From NCBI GenBank assembly GCA_963575645.1, contig OY754464.1, forward strand, positions 60,858,948 to 60,922,947: a stretch of DNA of 64,000 bases. Direction: 5' to 3'. Every line of letters begins with the position of its first letter. Position 1 is the first letter of the stretch. Positions 44,365 to 55,160 of the stretch are shown here, piece by piece. The translations under genes were made by a program, and so were the position numbers. The stretch comes from Xanthostigma xanthostigma. Lineage: Eukaryota; Arthropoda; Insecta; Raphidioptera; Raphidiidae. Under the pieces are notes generated by a model, which saw only the letters and a program-made list of their open reading frames with translations, made no database searches and had not been told where the DNA came from.

Positions 44365-45333
44365 TATGAACATGTAGATATGTTTATATTTAGATTATAA
44401 TATTATATCTAACAGTTACAATAAGTTTTTCCATTAGAGCTACTATATAAATCTATTACATACCTCAAGCTGGTCGAATTTTATTCTTCCTTAATATTTT
44501 AATACTAAACTGAAAAAAAAAATAACTGAACCGATTTAAGCAATATTTATGTGAAAATATGTTCTATTAAACAGAAAAAGGATAGGTAATTAAAATCGGT
44601 TCCCAAATGCTGGTGATTTGAGGTAACATAATATATAAAAAACATTATTTTTTGAAGTCATTTAAAATTTTTTCCAAATCGGTTAACTCCTCGAAAAGTT
44701 ATGGTGAACAAACACTAAAAAAATATGGGTGTCGAATTGGTAAAGTCTTATTTTTAAGTCGATTTTAAAATATGTGAACTTATTTTTTAAGGTAACCAAC
44801 AGCGTGGGTTATTTGGGGCTAATGCCAATTCATATCTTCAATTTATTATTTTTTAATATTTAATTGAAATACATTTTTATACCTCTGTCAATCCTCGAAC
44901 CTGGAAAGTGAGCACCATTCGAACAACGACATCGTTGCCAGTTAAGCTATTCTCAAACTCTAACTTCACACCTTAATACAACCCTTAAAATAATTGGGTA
45001 TTTTTTTCTCAAATTAAATATTCGCTAAGCATCTGCAACAGATTTAAATAGTAATCTGTAAACTAGTGTTTTCATAGATGTAAGTTCTGTTTCTATCTGG
45101 GGAATTTTCATAAATTTTGGAAACACATTTCTTCACTAAATGGTAAAATTATAATTTTAAAACAGTCCCGAGAATTTTATCTTTTGTTTTTAGCCCCAAA
45201 AACAACTTTTAATATATGACCAGATTGCATCCATTTTGAATAAACTTCGTGTGGTGATGGAATCCAAAATGTAGACCAAATATTATTTAACTTGAATAAC
45301 TCTTTCTTAAGCTACATACATACTATTATAATC
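44365..45333. other. AT-rich DNA, no gene seen
   Basis: A copy of the CCAATTCATATCTTCAAT motif lies at 44826, followed by a degenerate tRNA/SINE-like phrase (about 44880-44960). No gene or Penelope coding motif found on either strand. Confidence 0.3.
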
Positions 45334-45341
45334 ATTTAAAT

Positions 45342-45847
45342 TAGAGGTCCTCAACTTTTTTGTCTCGTAGACCACTTGCCATGTTTTTTTGGTTTTGGTT
45401 TTGGGTAGACCCCTTGCTTACCTGATATTGATTTTTTGTGAAATTCATTAACTTCAAATGTATTTTTGACAGCCGGTTTGAAAGATTTAAATTTATAATG
45501 GTAGTGAAGTGTAGTGTGAAAAACTTAGAAAAACACAAGTTAAGTTTTATACATTTATTAATTAAATTCAACATAAAACGAACCAAATTTACTTTCTGTT
45601 ACATAAAATAACTAAGCAAAAAATAAATGCTTTTAGTGTGAGGGATGAACCTGATGCTTTAATAATAAATTTTCAACATTTGCCATCAATTTAATTAGGT
45701 TTAATCTTAAATCCCCTCGGTTAACGATGTCCAGTTTATTTCTTTTTTTTGTTAGGAAATCCCCCAATTTTTTTTTCGCTGACATGGACCCCTTGCAAGT
45801 TGTGGTCGACCCCTGGGGGTCAATATAGACCACTTTAGGAATCATTG
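45342..45847. mobile_element. hAT-type element, 8-bp TSD ATTTAAAT
   Basis: Left end TAGAGGTCCTCAACTTTTTT and right end CACTTTAGGAATCATTG (inverse CAATGATTCCTAAAG) are diverged hAT termini. ATTTAAAT stands exactly outside both (45334-45341, 45848-45855). Internal GTAGACC / GGACCCC repeats near the ends are typical. Minus-strand frames of 81 and 111 codons in and across it show no clear transposase motif. Confidence 0.8.
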
Positions 45848-45855
45848 ATTTAAAT

Positions 45856-46667
45856 GGTTCTAAGTTATTCAGAATTAAGTGAAATGTCGAGATTTTATGG
45901 TCTGACCTACTATCTGACCGACGCGACGTCAATAGTTTATGTGCCAATGTGTCATATACTATGTACAACCAAATGCACTAAAAAGACGAAAAGAATACTT
46001 CAGTTGCATTTCCTTTTGAAATTACATTGAAATATTTTATGATGGATTACACATAATATTAAAGTGGTCTTTATTTGAAGAGGAATCACGGGGGCGACTA
46101 TTTATCAAAACTCTTAGAATTTTCATCATTCGATTGTCAACTGTTTCAGTGATTGCCATTGCGGTTTACGACAGTACTTTTGAAATTCGTTCTCGTCGAA
46201 ATATTCTTCTAAAGACCAGCTCACACGCACACTGCTTCTTGTATAGCGCGATTGTGCGATTCATTCGCTTGTGGATTTTTAGATGCAGCGACTAACAGCG
46301 TAAACCCGCACACTGCTTACTAAAATATATACCCAAACGCTCGATAGTCGAAAACCCACAGCACACTACTGTTGGATTTTTAAAAGAAGACCGGTCTATG
46401 GAATGTAGTCCTATGACCTTATTGCAGAAGAGCGCACATGTATTTTATATTGGTAAAAGGTAATGATCCTGGAACCGCTTCTATGCAATAAGGGAGTCCA
46501 GTCGACCAAACGTGTCGCAATTGTCGTATCGCGATAATTGTACTATTGCCATAGCTGTACGCCTACACAGCGACACTTGCTAACAGTACAAAAAAATCAT
46601 ACACCAGACAGTACATAGGTGTGCGTTCACGGACTAAGTTGAGGGGTGTTGTCTGAATATCATCAAA
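45856..46667. other. Unassigned DNA, no gene seen
   Basis: Somewhat GC-richer around 46230-46600. No element ends recognised; the last part leads into a short transposase-like frame. Confidence 0.3.
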
Positions 46668-46826
46668 ATGGAAAGTAAAAAGGGAAAAACAGTTAGAAGT
46701 GGCGCTAGGGAGCTCATAGCGAATGTAATTAAAATGTGCGAGTTAGAGGCTCAAAATAATGCCTTAAAATTTAAAGCTATACATTGTTTGCATGCCTTGC
46801 TATGCGCCGCCTATGAATTCCGATAA
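46668..46826 (+). pseudogene. IS630/Tc1-type transposase N-terminal remnant (52 codons)
   Basis: ATCAAAATGG is a good insect start context. The 52-codon product opens MESKKGKTVRSGARELIANV, then an IKMCELEAQ stretch. This resembles the N-terminus of insect IS630-Tc1-like transposases, where an RSxAREIVxNV-type segment precedes the helix-turn-helix. After about residue 36 the similarity stops and a TAA soon follows, so only the first part survives. Too short to act. The recognition rests on this motif from memory. Confidence 0.45.
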
Positions 46827-47338
46827 TTTGGGAACACATCAACGACTTCTTGCCCTTTCCCCACCGGTCTTCTTTCGCCGATCGCACAGTAGTGGTCAGT
46901 TGCAGAAAGCGTTGTCAGAAAATTTGATTTGACAATGACCTTAAATTGTGTTCGTAACTTCGTACATATTTCACCATATGAAAAGCATAGTAGAGAGTTT
47001 TAAATCGATCCTCCTCGAAAAATAATAATCGATCGATCGAAACGAACTTTGTATACATTTATTTAGTATCGTTTTTTACACAATTTTCACTTCGAAACAA
47101 CGTTTTTCTTTATATTTTGATCAAAATTTAGCTTGAAAACCGATCTTTTTACCACGTTTTTATTATCTCGCTTCCGTGTATTTCCTTGTATACTTGTCGG
47201 GTGGGACTTCGTAATTGATTTGACACTAACTTCCTGATGAGATAGAAACTTGAAATTTTTAACATAATTCAGAATTAGATGACAATATAATAAAATACAA
47301 AAAAAATAAAATAATAAAAAAAATTAAGAAACATTTTA
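46827..47338. other. AT-rich DNA, no gene seen
   Basis: Nothing recognised apart from A/T-rich low complexity near 47295-47335. Confidence 0.25.
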
Positions 47339-47596
47339 ATATACCACGTTTTTAAAACAAACTAAAAAGTATAAAATAATTTTTTAGAGACAGATTTTTA
47401 ACTTGTAGGATTTTAAACGAAAAACGTGGGGCGCTTGCGACAGAAGTGTAGAGAGTTGCTATCAATGAAAAAATATATTTATGAGATAAAACGAATAATG
47501 CGCCCTACGTTTTTCTTTTAAAATCCTACAAGTTAAAAATCTGTCTGTAAAGAAATTATTTTATACTTTTTAGTTCGTTTTAAAAACGTGGTATAT
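47339..47596. repeat. Foldback, arms about 96 bp
   Basis: ATATACCACGTTTTTAAAAC...GAAAAACGTGGGGCGC (47339-47434) is the reverse complement, with a few mismatches, of GCGCCCTACGTTTTTC...GTTTTAAAAACGTGGTATAT (47500-47596), around a 65-bp loop. No coding. Confidence 0.85.
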
Positions 47597-47770
47597 TATA
47601 AAAATATTTATATTATTTTCTATGTAGAACAATAATTTGTTTTTGTGTAAGTACAATCTAATGTTCTATAGATTTTGAAAACGAGTTTCGATTGCTCCTG
47701 ATATACGGAAACCGTAGTTTCAATGCTGCAGACAACTATAGACACGACGTAACTTTAAAAACACTATCTA

Positions 47771-48394
47771 TCTATACTAAATACTTAATATATTATAAAG
47801 CTGAAGAGTTTGTTTGTTTGAACGCGCTAATCTCAGGAACTACTGGTTCAAAATGAAAAAAATGTTTTTTGTTGGATAGCCCGTTTATCGAGGAAGGCTA
47901 TAGGCTACATAATATCACGCTACGACCATTAGGAGCGGAGCATTAATGAAAAATGTTGCAAAATGTATCTCAAAAATAAGCTTCTATTCAGCTGAAATGC
48001 ACTAGCTAAATATACTCATATTAGCGTTGTCAGTATACAACGTTGTATGGCTCAATCGGTAGAGCATGCGACTGTCAATATCAGGGTCGTGGGTTCGAGC
48101 CCTACGTTGGGCGAATACATTTTTATTTTTTTTTTTAATTTTCTACATTGCTTTCTTCTAAGGCTGACATTTAAATTTATTTTAATTTTATTTAATTAAT
48201 TTAAAAAAATGTATTAGTTTAAAAAAGTATAAATACTGCTTTTTATCGACAAAAGCTTTTGAACGGTAACTCCAATCATCATGAAATTTGAACACAACAT
48301 TCATCTCGGTAAACTAAGATGAATGTGTGTACTCATGTTCCTCTCTTCCCCATTCGTTCTTTTACACCCGGGTGAAACCAGACGGGACCGCTAG
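47771..48394 (+). mobile_element. Non-autonomous Helitron carrying a tRNA-like sequence
   Basis: Starts TCTATACTAAATAC after A and contains the common insect Helitron block GAGTTTGTTTGTTTGAACGC, GCTAATCTCAGGAACTAC and TTTATCGAGGAAGGCTATAG. It ends ACACCCGGGTG...GGACCGCTAG with T following (48395). The CACCCGGGTG palindrome is the 3' hairpin. In the middle (48048-48113) is a tRNA-Lys-like sequence followed by T-runs. No Rep/helicase. Confidence 0.7.
48048..48113 (+). repeat. tRNA-Lys-like sequence inside the Helitron
   Basis: GGCTCAATCGGTAGAGCATG (A box), ATCAGGGTCGTGGGTTCGAG (variable region and B box) and CCTACGTTGGGCG (3' acceptor strand) match tRNA-Lys closely. The expected CTCTTAATC anticodon loop here reads CTGTCAATA, which would give GTC, and the 5' acceptor strand no longer pairs with the 3' strand. 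It is therefore a tRNA-derived pseudogene or SINE head with intact Pol III boxes, not a working tRNA. Confidence 0.7.
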
Positions 48395-48401
48395 TATATC
48401 G

Positions 48402-48580
48402 TTAGAGATTCTTTTCTGTGCTAAATGCCGACGTATCTCTAACGTATTCTTATACATTGATTTTGCCTAGCTCCCATATAACGCCGTGTATATGAGACCA
48501 GTTTCCAAGTTTTATAGTTCTGTGACCACGTGACTTTCATAGGACCGATTTTTCGTATCACCCATATATACTTCTGTACC
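48402..48580 (+). repeat. Repeat family C, copy 2
   Basis: Same sequence as 25076-25262 with a few substitutions, starting 7 bases after the Helitron's CTAG. It has the same inverted start (GTTAGAGATTC / GTATCTCTAACG). Confidence 0.75.
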
Positions 48581-48600
48581 ACAAGCTTACACTGCGTGTG

Positions 48601-48680
48601 TGCCCGTGGACTAACGGTTACGACGTTAGACTAGTAATAACACTAATAACAGGGTCTCGGGTTCGATTCCCGCCGGCATC
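48601..48680 (+). repeat. tRNA-derived SINE head with T-rich tail
   Basis: TGCCCGTGGACTAACGGTTA, an expanded anticodon region, then GGTCTCGGGTTCGATTCCCG and CCGGCA. The first seven bases pair with the last seven at six positions. The region after it (48690-48900) is almost pure T with interruptions, read as a long low-complexity tail. The anticodon arm is abnormal, so I do not call a functional tRNA. Confidence 0.5.
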
Positions 48681-49241
48681 ATTGGGAATTTTTTTTTCTA
48701 CTCCATTTTATTTCCACTTGATATTTATATATAATCATATTTTTTATTTTTATTTTTTTTTTAATTTTAAATTTTTTTTTATATTTTTAATTGTTTTTTT
48801 TATTTTTAATTTATTTTCTCAATTTTTTTCTCATATACATATTTTTATTTCTTTTTTAATTTTTAATTTTTTTTTTCTTGTTTTTTGAAAAATACACTTT
48901 CGTCAAATTTTTTATTAAAAAATAACAAAATATATGATTGAAGTTAGATTTAAATAATTTAATTTATTAAAAAACATGCTCATCATAAAAAGTGCAACAA
49001 AAATTAAAAAGAGGAAAGTTTTCAAAGTGAAACTTCTTTTTTAATGCAAAATAAGTATTTTACAAATGATATGAAAAAATTTTTGTATTTTTAATGGTTG
49101 GTCTTGTTCATTGATTTTTTTTCATGCCTTCAAAATTGGCCTTCATGGAATCTGTGGCCTCTTAATTCTAAAAATGCACATATGTTTACTTTTTGGAGAA
49201 AAAATAAAAATAATGTCTCACACTTTGGAAAAAGACGTGAA
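48681..49241. repeat. T-rich low-complexity stretch, then AT-rich DNA
   Basis: 48690-48900 is dominated by runs of T with ATTTTTAATTTT-type units. The remainder to 49241 shows no gene. Confidence 0.7.
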
Positions 49242-49798
49242 ATCTTAAAAAAAAAAACTTCGGAGAAGTAAAAACTTCGTTCTGTGCTAAATTCAAAAAC
49301 TTGAGGCGACTGAATCTCAGAATTATAACTTAAAAAAAAAGAATTTCGAGGCAGACAAGAAATTGAAATCAAGCTCGAAATTCTGTGCCTAAGACGTCGA
49401 AAAAAAAAAGAATTTTGAGGCAGACAAGGAATTGAAATCCAACTTCGAAATTCTGTGCTTATAAAAGCTACAAGAGCAACAGCAAAAAAAAGTGCACAGA
49501 CGGCGTTTTTTTAGTGGTAACTAAAGGAGTTATGCGAACACCGTCTTTGCATTTTTTTGCTGTTGCTCTTGTAGCTTTTATAAGCACAGAATTTCGAAGT
49601 TGGATTTCAATTCCTTGTCTGCCTCAAAATTCTTTTTTTTTCGACGTCTTAGGCACAGAATTTCGAGCTTGATTTCAATTTCTTGTCTGCCTCGAAATTC
49701 TTTTTTTTTAAGTTATAATTCTGAGATTCAGTCGCCTCAAGTTTTTGAATTTAGCACAGAACGAAGTTTTTACTTCTCCGAAGTTTTTTTTTTAAGAT
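49242..49798. repeat. Near-perfect palindrome, arms about 263 bp
   Basis: ATCTTAAAAAAAAAAACTTC... (49242-49505) is repeated almost exactly in reverse complement at 49536-49798, with a spacer of only about 30 bp. Inside each arm a 70-bp unit (AGAATTTCGAGGCAGACAAG...CTCGAAATTCTGTGC) is present twice in tandem. The matching frames on both strands here are mirror images, not genes. The right arm runs straight into the next Helitron. Confidence 0.9.
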
Positions 49799-50190
49799 AA
49801 TATATATTCTCGTGTCACAATTTTGGCCTCGCTAACCTCCGAAACCAATGAACCGTTTTTAATGAAATTTTGTAGATGTGTCTTTCTTGGTGCAACTTAC
49901 ACTAATTTATTAAATATTTATTACAAAATTACGATGTTTTCTCAAAAAAACTGTTTTAGTAACATGTAACGACATCTGATATAATTTACTCAATACTATT
50001 AGTTCAGAAACAAACAAAAAAACTGATTTAGTACCAAGTAGTGACATCTCTTAGAATTCGCAAAAAGCTATTAGTTCAGAAGCAAATCTGGTGGAATTTG
50101 CTCAAAGCTATTAGACGCCGGGCAGCAAACGAAATACATTTTGCAGAATTATATCTATCCCACCCGGGTGAAACCGGGACGTACCGCTAG
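49797..50190 (+). mobile_element. Non-autonomous Helitron, copy related to 3370-3662
   Basis: ATTCTCGTGTCACAATTTTGGCC start region and ACCCGGGTGAAACCGGGACGTACCGCTAG end, with T following (50191). The hairpin CCCGGGTGAAACCGGG is intact. Blocks such as TTAGTAACATGTAACGACA and TTTAGTACCAAGTAGTGAC match the copy at 3370, which is about 100 bp shorter. Confidence 0.75.
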
Positions 50191-50635
50191 TAGTTATATA
50201 ATTTTATAACTAATATTACAAGCGCGATCGTATAACAAGGACGCTAAGTTGCGTGGTGCGTTAACTGTGGAGAGCCGAAGACATCGATCAGACAGTAAAG
50301 TTGAGTACCGACCGCAACCAAAATTTATTCCCACACCTCATCAACCAAAAACTAAATTAAACCTTGGAGGCCTCACACACAGCAGAAGCGTTCATGCTTA
50401 CTAGCAACTGACTTACGAGTTTGGTAAACCACAACAAATTCAGTGTAAGAATGTTTTTTTAAAAGAACCTCAATTTGAATAAGATAGGTAAAAAAGCTTT
50501 TTAAGTTAAACGGTTTTATTGTACAATCGATAATGTACTAAAAACTAGAAAATAATTATGAGCCACTATACAGGTGATTTTTAAGACAATTCTTCTTTTC
50601 TAACAGCAGACATCAAATAGACGAATAAATATTTT
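50191..50635. other. Unassigned DNA with repeat H copy
   Basis: 50503-50560 is the second copy of the TTAAGTTAAACGGTTTTATT motif. No gene. Confidence 0.4.
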
Positions 50636-50995
50636 AAGTAACTTTTTTATCAAAACTCAAAAATAAGAGAGAAACAGCCTTTCAAATTTTAATTAATTTT
50701 TTTAATTTTAATTAATTAAATCAAAAGCCCGGTTAACACACGCGAAGAAATGATAGCACGAATCGGAAATGCATCCCAAATAAAGCGCGGAAGGCTAGCT
50801 TATTGCTAGAGGTACAAGCATGGTTACGAAGTACGCATCTTTAACAAAACAGGGACAACTTCGAACAATTTCTGTGAATACTTAATAATGACATAACATA
50901 TTTCCATAATGACATGGCATAAAGCTAGGATCGTCCTCAAAATTTGATAAAATTCAATAAAACTTTGAAAACCCGTTTCTCTTAATTACTCCCTT
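50636..50995. mobile_element. TIR element family J, decayed copy
   Basis: TAACTTTTTTATCAAAACTC at left and GAAAACCCGTTTCTC at right are partly inverted. The interior word CTTAATAATGACATAACAT and the GATCGTCCTCAAAATTTGAT segment match family J at 53198-53790. Confidence 0.5.
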
Positions 50996-51589
50996 TACAA
51001 CCCTATATCTACGCCCTTGTCGACTAGTAATATGCAATTACATATTATGAAGAGGTTATTGAGAGGGTTTTTTTCGAGCTGTTTCCTTTCATGTAATTAG
51101 TTAGTTAATTAATTTTTTAAGCATTAGTTTATTTTTTTTATTACCTATTTATTTTTATTTTCCAATTTGTTTTTAAAAACACGATTCTTGGCAATTGCTG
51201 GCTGCTTTTTTGGATATTTAAATAAAGATTATTATAAGACGTTATACGCTGCACACAAGCGCTCATCAAATGCGGCCGCAGTTTCGAAACTCAGCGTGCT
51301 CTGCGTCAGGGTATACGTAGCCGGCGAAATACACAACACAAATCTAATTTCCAATTTGGCAAAGTTTTGCGGTGATCTGCAATGAGCAGGAATCATGTCA
51401 AAAGCGAAACGTTACACTGCCGCCTCGTTTCTAACCATATATGCACGATTAAAATAGATCTATATATATGTATAATTTTCCAAGGCGTGTGTTTGCCTTT
51501 CCACGTCCTCCAGAATTTGGGAACTTCCAGTATAATGGAACTGGATTTTCATTTTTCTCTCCGAGACCAAAAATATGTAGATTTTTTCC
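50996..51589. other. AT-rich DNA, no gene supported
   Basis: Frames of 70-72 codons (51167-51594) have no recognisable motif. Confidence 0.3.
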
Positions 51590-52206
51590 ATTAGATTAGA
51601 TTAGATTTATTTGGGGTGATAAGACATTTGTATATCTCACAAACACTGCGACCTAGAAGATCTTTTGTGCATCCCCTAATAGTATTATTCCCATTCTGGT
51701 AGAATGCTTTTTATGAACCTTATTACCTTACTGGGGGCTGCACTCCATATATCCTCTGGCTTTGGAAAGGGCCTGTTAAGATATAGCAGCCTTTTGGAGA
51801 ATACTGCTTCACATTCACATAGAATGTGTTCAGCAGTTTCTTTTGCTTCTTTACAGAAGCGACAGTTATCATCTTGGGCTTTACCCATTTTTGAGAGATG
51901 GTATCTCAGAGGGCAGTGGCCTGTAAGGAGTCCTGTCATTATTCTCAGTTCTGATTTTCTGAGCATAAGGAGTTCTTTAGTCCTTTTAGTATTGTGCGAG
52001 ATAAATCTCTTTGATTGTCTCAGTCCTGGAGTGGACTTCCAACGAGAGGCCTTCTTTTCGTCCTCCCATTTGCGAACCTCTAACTTGACATGGCTCTTAG
52101 AATAGCCACAGCAAGGTTCAGGGCCTTTTTTCCATAAAATGCATATTAACTTCCCGTAAGGATATTCATTTTCTTGTAGAAGTGTAGACGATTCCACCTG
52201 TTTTTT
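51590..52206 (-). mobile_element. 5'-truncated RNase-H-type LINE, minus strand
   Basis: Contains the C-terminal 170 codons of a LINE polyprotein (next entry), a short 3' UTR and a tail reading AATAAATCTAATCTAATC on the minus strand, that is, several TCTAA units. At the 5' side it abuts the GTTCCGTACC repeat at 52209, which is either the insertion point or a truncation junction. Confidence 0.8.
51685..52206 (-). pseudogene. LINE polyprotein C-terminus (TGHCPLRYHL zinc-knuckle region)
   Basis: The minus frame carries GPEPCCG, PGLRQSKRFI, LRIMTGLLTGHCPLRYHLSK, DDNCRFCKEAKETAEHILCE (a CCHC-like knuckle) and FPKPEDIWSAAPSKVIRFIK. This is the segment that follows the RNase H domain in non-LTR retrotransposons of insects. 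It ends in a proper TAA. RT and most of RNase H are missing, so it is a truncated copy. There is no ATG at the left edge; the frame simply begins at the truncation. Confidence 0.85.
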
Positions 52207-52208
52207 AA

Positions 52209-52420
52209 AGTTCCGTACCTCAAAAGGAAAAAAGGAACCCTTACAGGATCACTTTGATGTCCGTCTGTCTGTCAACACTCTTGGGCATCGAAACCTATAA
52301 TCCGCGTTGACCTAGAATTATGAAATTTTGCAAGAAGCAATGTTTTAATATAGCACAAGTAAAGGGAAAAATCCGAAAACCGTTTTGTAGTTACATCACA
52401 AAAAAATAATGTTTTTAAAC
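52209..52420 (-). mobile_element. GGGTTCCGTACC-type repeat end
   Basis: GTTCCGTACCTCAAAAGG, GGATCACTTTGATGTCCGTC and TTATGAAATTTTGCAAGAAG are the familiar end of the abundant insect repeat also at 8622 and 41503-42962. The opposite end is absent. Confidence 0.6.
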
Positions 52421-52459
52421 CGCAACAACAGTTCTAATACAAAACAAGTCTCCGCTACG

Positions 52460-52870
52460 GGTGCGTTTATACCTACTGTGTCCAGAGAGTATATGTATAA
52501 GATGGTCCAACTGCCCATGGCTCCTACAAACACATGTCCTCGCGTTCGGGACGAGTCGGTGGGCCCATCTCCCCTTGTCCGAGTCGCCCCACCTCAACTG
52601 GTATGCCGCTAAGGTGCATTACTTGATGTCCTGCGTGTCCACCTCTTCTGAGCCATGTACTCTATCGTACTGATTTTTCCATTCTGTGGCCAGAAGGTCC
52701 AACGGCCCAACACAGCGTCATTCGAAATTGTTCGAGGTTGACTCTACCTTTAGGGCTCCCAGTCGGTAAACCTGGCAGATCCAACTTGCTATATAGGAAC
52801 TATAGAGCCTGAGCCCAGACTGGCACTCCATATAGAAGAATGGAGGAGCATGCGGTCTAGCATAAGTGTT
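52460..52870 (-). pseudogene. Decayed LINE RT C-terminal remnant
   Basis: On the minus strand around 52815-52860 the frame reads SSILLYGVPVWAQAL, the conserved block after the RT catalytic core in R1/Jockey-like LINEs. It is bounded by stops and followed by fragments in other frames, so it is heavily degraded. Overlapping 60-70 codon frames on both strands are shadows. Confidence 0.4.
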
Positions 52871-53197
52871 AGCTTCGCGTTATATAAATTATAATAAAAA
52901 GTGTTTGCCAATTAATAAGAAACGGGCACTGCCATAAAACGCAATAAAGTAGACCGTCATGATTTGAAACTGGAGTGTAAGTCGAGTTGTTTCATTTATG
53001 TGAAATGGTTAAATATTTAAAATACGACTGTCGTGTTTATTTAAGCGAATTATGCGTTCAGTTCACGTCTTCATTAAAGCGGCAAGTTTAAACTTAGGAT
53101 GTGCGTATTTCAACGTGTCAGGGCCGTTCAATTTTACTCATCTCAATGTAAACATAATACTAAGTATGTACAGAGTGATTTTTAAGTTTTTAACAGT
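52871..53197. other. AT-rich DNA, no gene seen
   Basis: Nothing recognised. Confidence 0.25.
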
Positions 53198-53790
53198 GAA
53201 CAAATTTTTCAACTAACTTTTTTATCAAAACTCAAAAATAAAAGAGAAACAGGCTTCAAAAGTTTAATTAAATTTTATTAAATTTTGAGGTCGGTCCTAG
53301 CATTAAGTATGTTATGTCACTATGGAAATATGTTATGTCATCATCAAGTATTCACAGAAATTATTCAAAGTTTTCCCCGTTTTGTCCTTCCCGTAAACTA
53401 CTCGTTTCCTTACACCTTTCAACAACATTCATAATTATCTGAGGGCTCGGATGAATTCGGTTGGGGAAACGATTGGCGTACAATCGCTATGCACCCGCGG
53501 CACTTTGACGACAATCTCCGTAAATTAATAACATGTTACCTAGGTCATTATCGTTATTTACATGAGCCAATCTCAAAAATAATTGAGGCACACACAATTC
53601 TCTCAAAAACATAACAATAAACACATCAGTTTCAAAATAGGCACCAAGATACTTGATAATGACATAACATAACGCCAGGACCGACCTCAAAATTAAATAA
53701 AATTTAAAAAATCTAATTAAACTTTGATAGGCTGCTTCTCTTCTATTTTTGAGTTTTGATTAAACAGTTACTTAAAATAGGTATTTGTTC
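53198..53790. mobile_element. TIR element family J, best copy
   Basis: GAACAAATTTTTCAACTAAC...AAATTTTGAGGTCGGTCCTA (53198-53353) is the imperfect reverse complement of 53646-53790, an inverted repeat of about 150 bp per arm. The middle (53354-53645) has no motif. A second, more decayed copy is at 50636-50995. Non-autonomous; superfamily unknown. Confidence 0.75.
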
Positions 53791-54775
53791 CTCGATTTGA
53801 TTTTGTAGAAAAGAATCAACTTAAAAATACTAGATGAATTCTCGGTTTCTGGTAAGACTTGCAAAGTCATAGTAGATTGTGTGTCTAGTTGCGTAATATA
53901 ATTACGCATGAGATATGGTATTTTTTGCACGTGGCCCCTATAACATAGCTGGTTTTCACAGTTCAATTGACAGTTCGATTGAGAACCAAACTATTATAGT
54001 AGGGTAGCTATCAACATTTTTGGGTTGGTATTTGAGACAACGTGAAAATTTGTGGTAAAGTCTGAACGCAAAATCGACGACCTGGCTGAAGGGTAGTGCA
54101 TTTTTAACTTTGCCAAATTTTAGTTGCAAAAAAAGTCCTTGGGGCATTTATAGCTTTAATACCTTCAAATTTAGCGTTTAATAAAATAAAAAAATAAATA
54201 ATCCAGATCATTTAGTCTGGTCTAAATTTCTGCCAGGCGGTACAAAACTGTCTATTCTCTCTCTCTCTCTCTCTCTCTAACTTCAACCCTCTCCATGTGA
54301 GTTCGGCTCGCACTTGCCCGGGTTTTTATATGCGTATGTACTTTAAAGATTATTAATCAATGAATAAAAATGTGAATAGTTTGTGGATAAAACACACTCG
54401 CTATAATTCACAAGCTATTTAAATTTTGTTAATTTATTAATTCTTTCACGCAATTATTGTAAGCCCTGCGACACGTGTCAACGTGTCTGTCACGCACGTG
54501 CGTGTGTGTAAATGTGCGTACAAGTTTGTGCATCTATTTAGCATAAAATGTTCACAAGTTGGCTTCGAGTCCGCAGGGGGTATGGAGTCAGTAGGTGTAT
54601 AGCAAACCGAGCTACAACTTAGCGCAACTTATGCTCCGCGAAACTATTTTGCGACTGAATTATTATAATGTGGTTGTCTCCAGGTTTATGGAAAATAGGT
54701 GCGTATAGTTTAAGGAATAAGGCAAATCGTACGAGACTTCGCCTAAAGTCTACGAATCGTTGCATTATTATTTTA
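53791..54775. other. Unassigned DNA with a CT microsatellite
   Basis: (CT)n at 54254-54278 and a GTGCGTGTGTGTAA run near 54500. No gene recognised. Confidence 0.35.
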
Positions 54776-54850
54776 CTAGCTGCAAACCCGGCCTCGCTCA
54801 GGTCAAGTTCTGTGCGTGTGTGTTGGGGTGTGTGTGTGTGTGTTTGAGGA
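54776..54850 (-). mobile_element. Possible Helitron 3' end, minus orientation
   Basis: Minus strand reads GAGGCCGGGTTTGCAGCTAG then T. CTAG|T and a GC-rich word just inside fit a Helitron end, but the hairpin is weak and the other end was not found. A (TG)n run is at 54826-54842. Confidence 0.35.
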
Positions 54851-55160
54851 AAATCAGGCGTGTTCAGTAAAAAAACCCCCCTATGAAAACTACCACTACT
54901 ACAACAAAAATAGTTGAGCACATCTATTTCGCCTCCGCTCACATGCGTAGAACTATACAAATCATAGAAAATTAGCTCGCTTTTTTATTGTTATTTTTAT
55001 TGTAAATTTTACGGATTATAATATTTTTATGCACAATAATTTGTGATAGATAATATATATATAAAAGAAGCGTATATGTTTTTATGCGTGGGTATAGTAC
55101 CTACATTATTACATATTATACATTACACGTACGTCTTAACGAAATCTATCTATACAAATG
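54851..55160. other. AT-rich DNA, no gene seen
   Basis: Nothing recognised. Confidence 0.25.

Noticed and set aside
48048..48113. Functional tRNA-Lys or tRNA-Asp gene
   Set aside because: The 5' acceptor strand does not pair with the 3' strand and the anticodon loop is altered; treated as tRNA-derived sequence.
48601..48680. Functional tRNA gene
   Set aside because: The anticodon arm is enlarged and does not fold normally, and the T-rich tail fits a retroposed copy.
49130..49800. Two nearly identical proteins, one on each strand
   Set aside because: They are mirror images produced by the 263-bp palindrome arms; serine/phenylalanine-rich frames with no motif.
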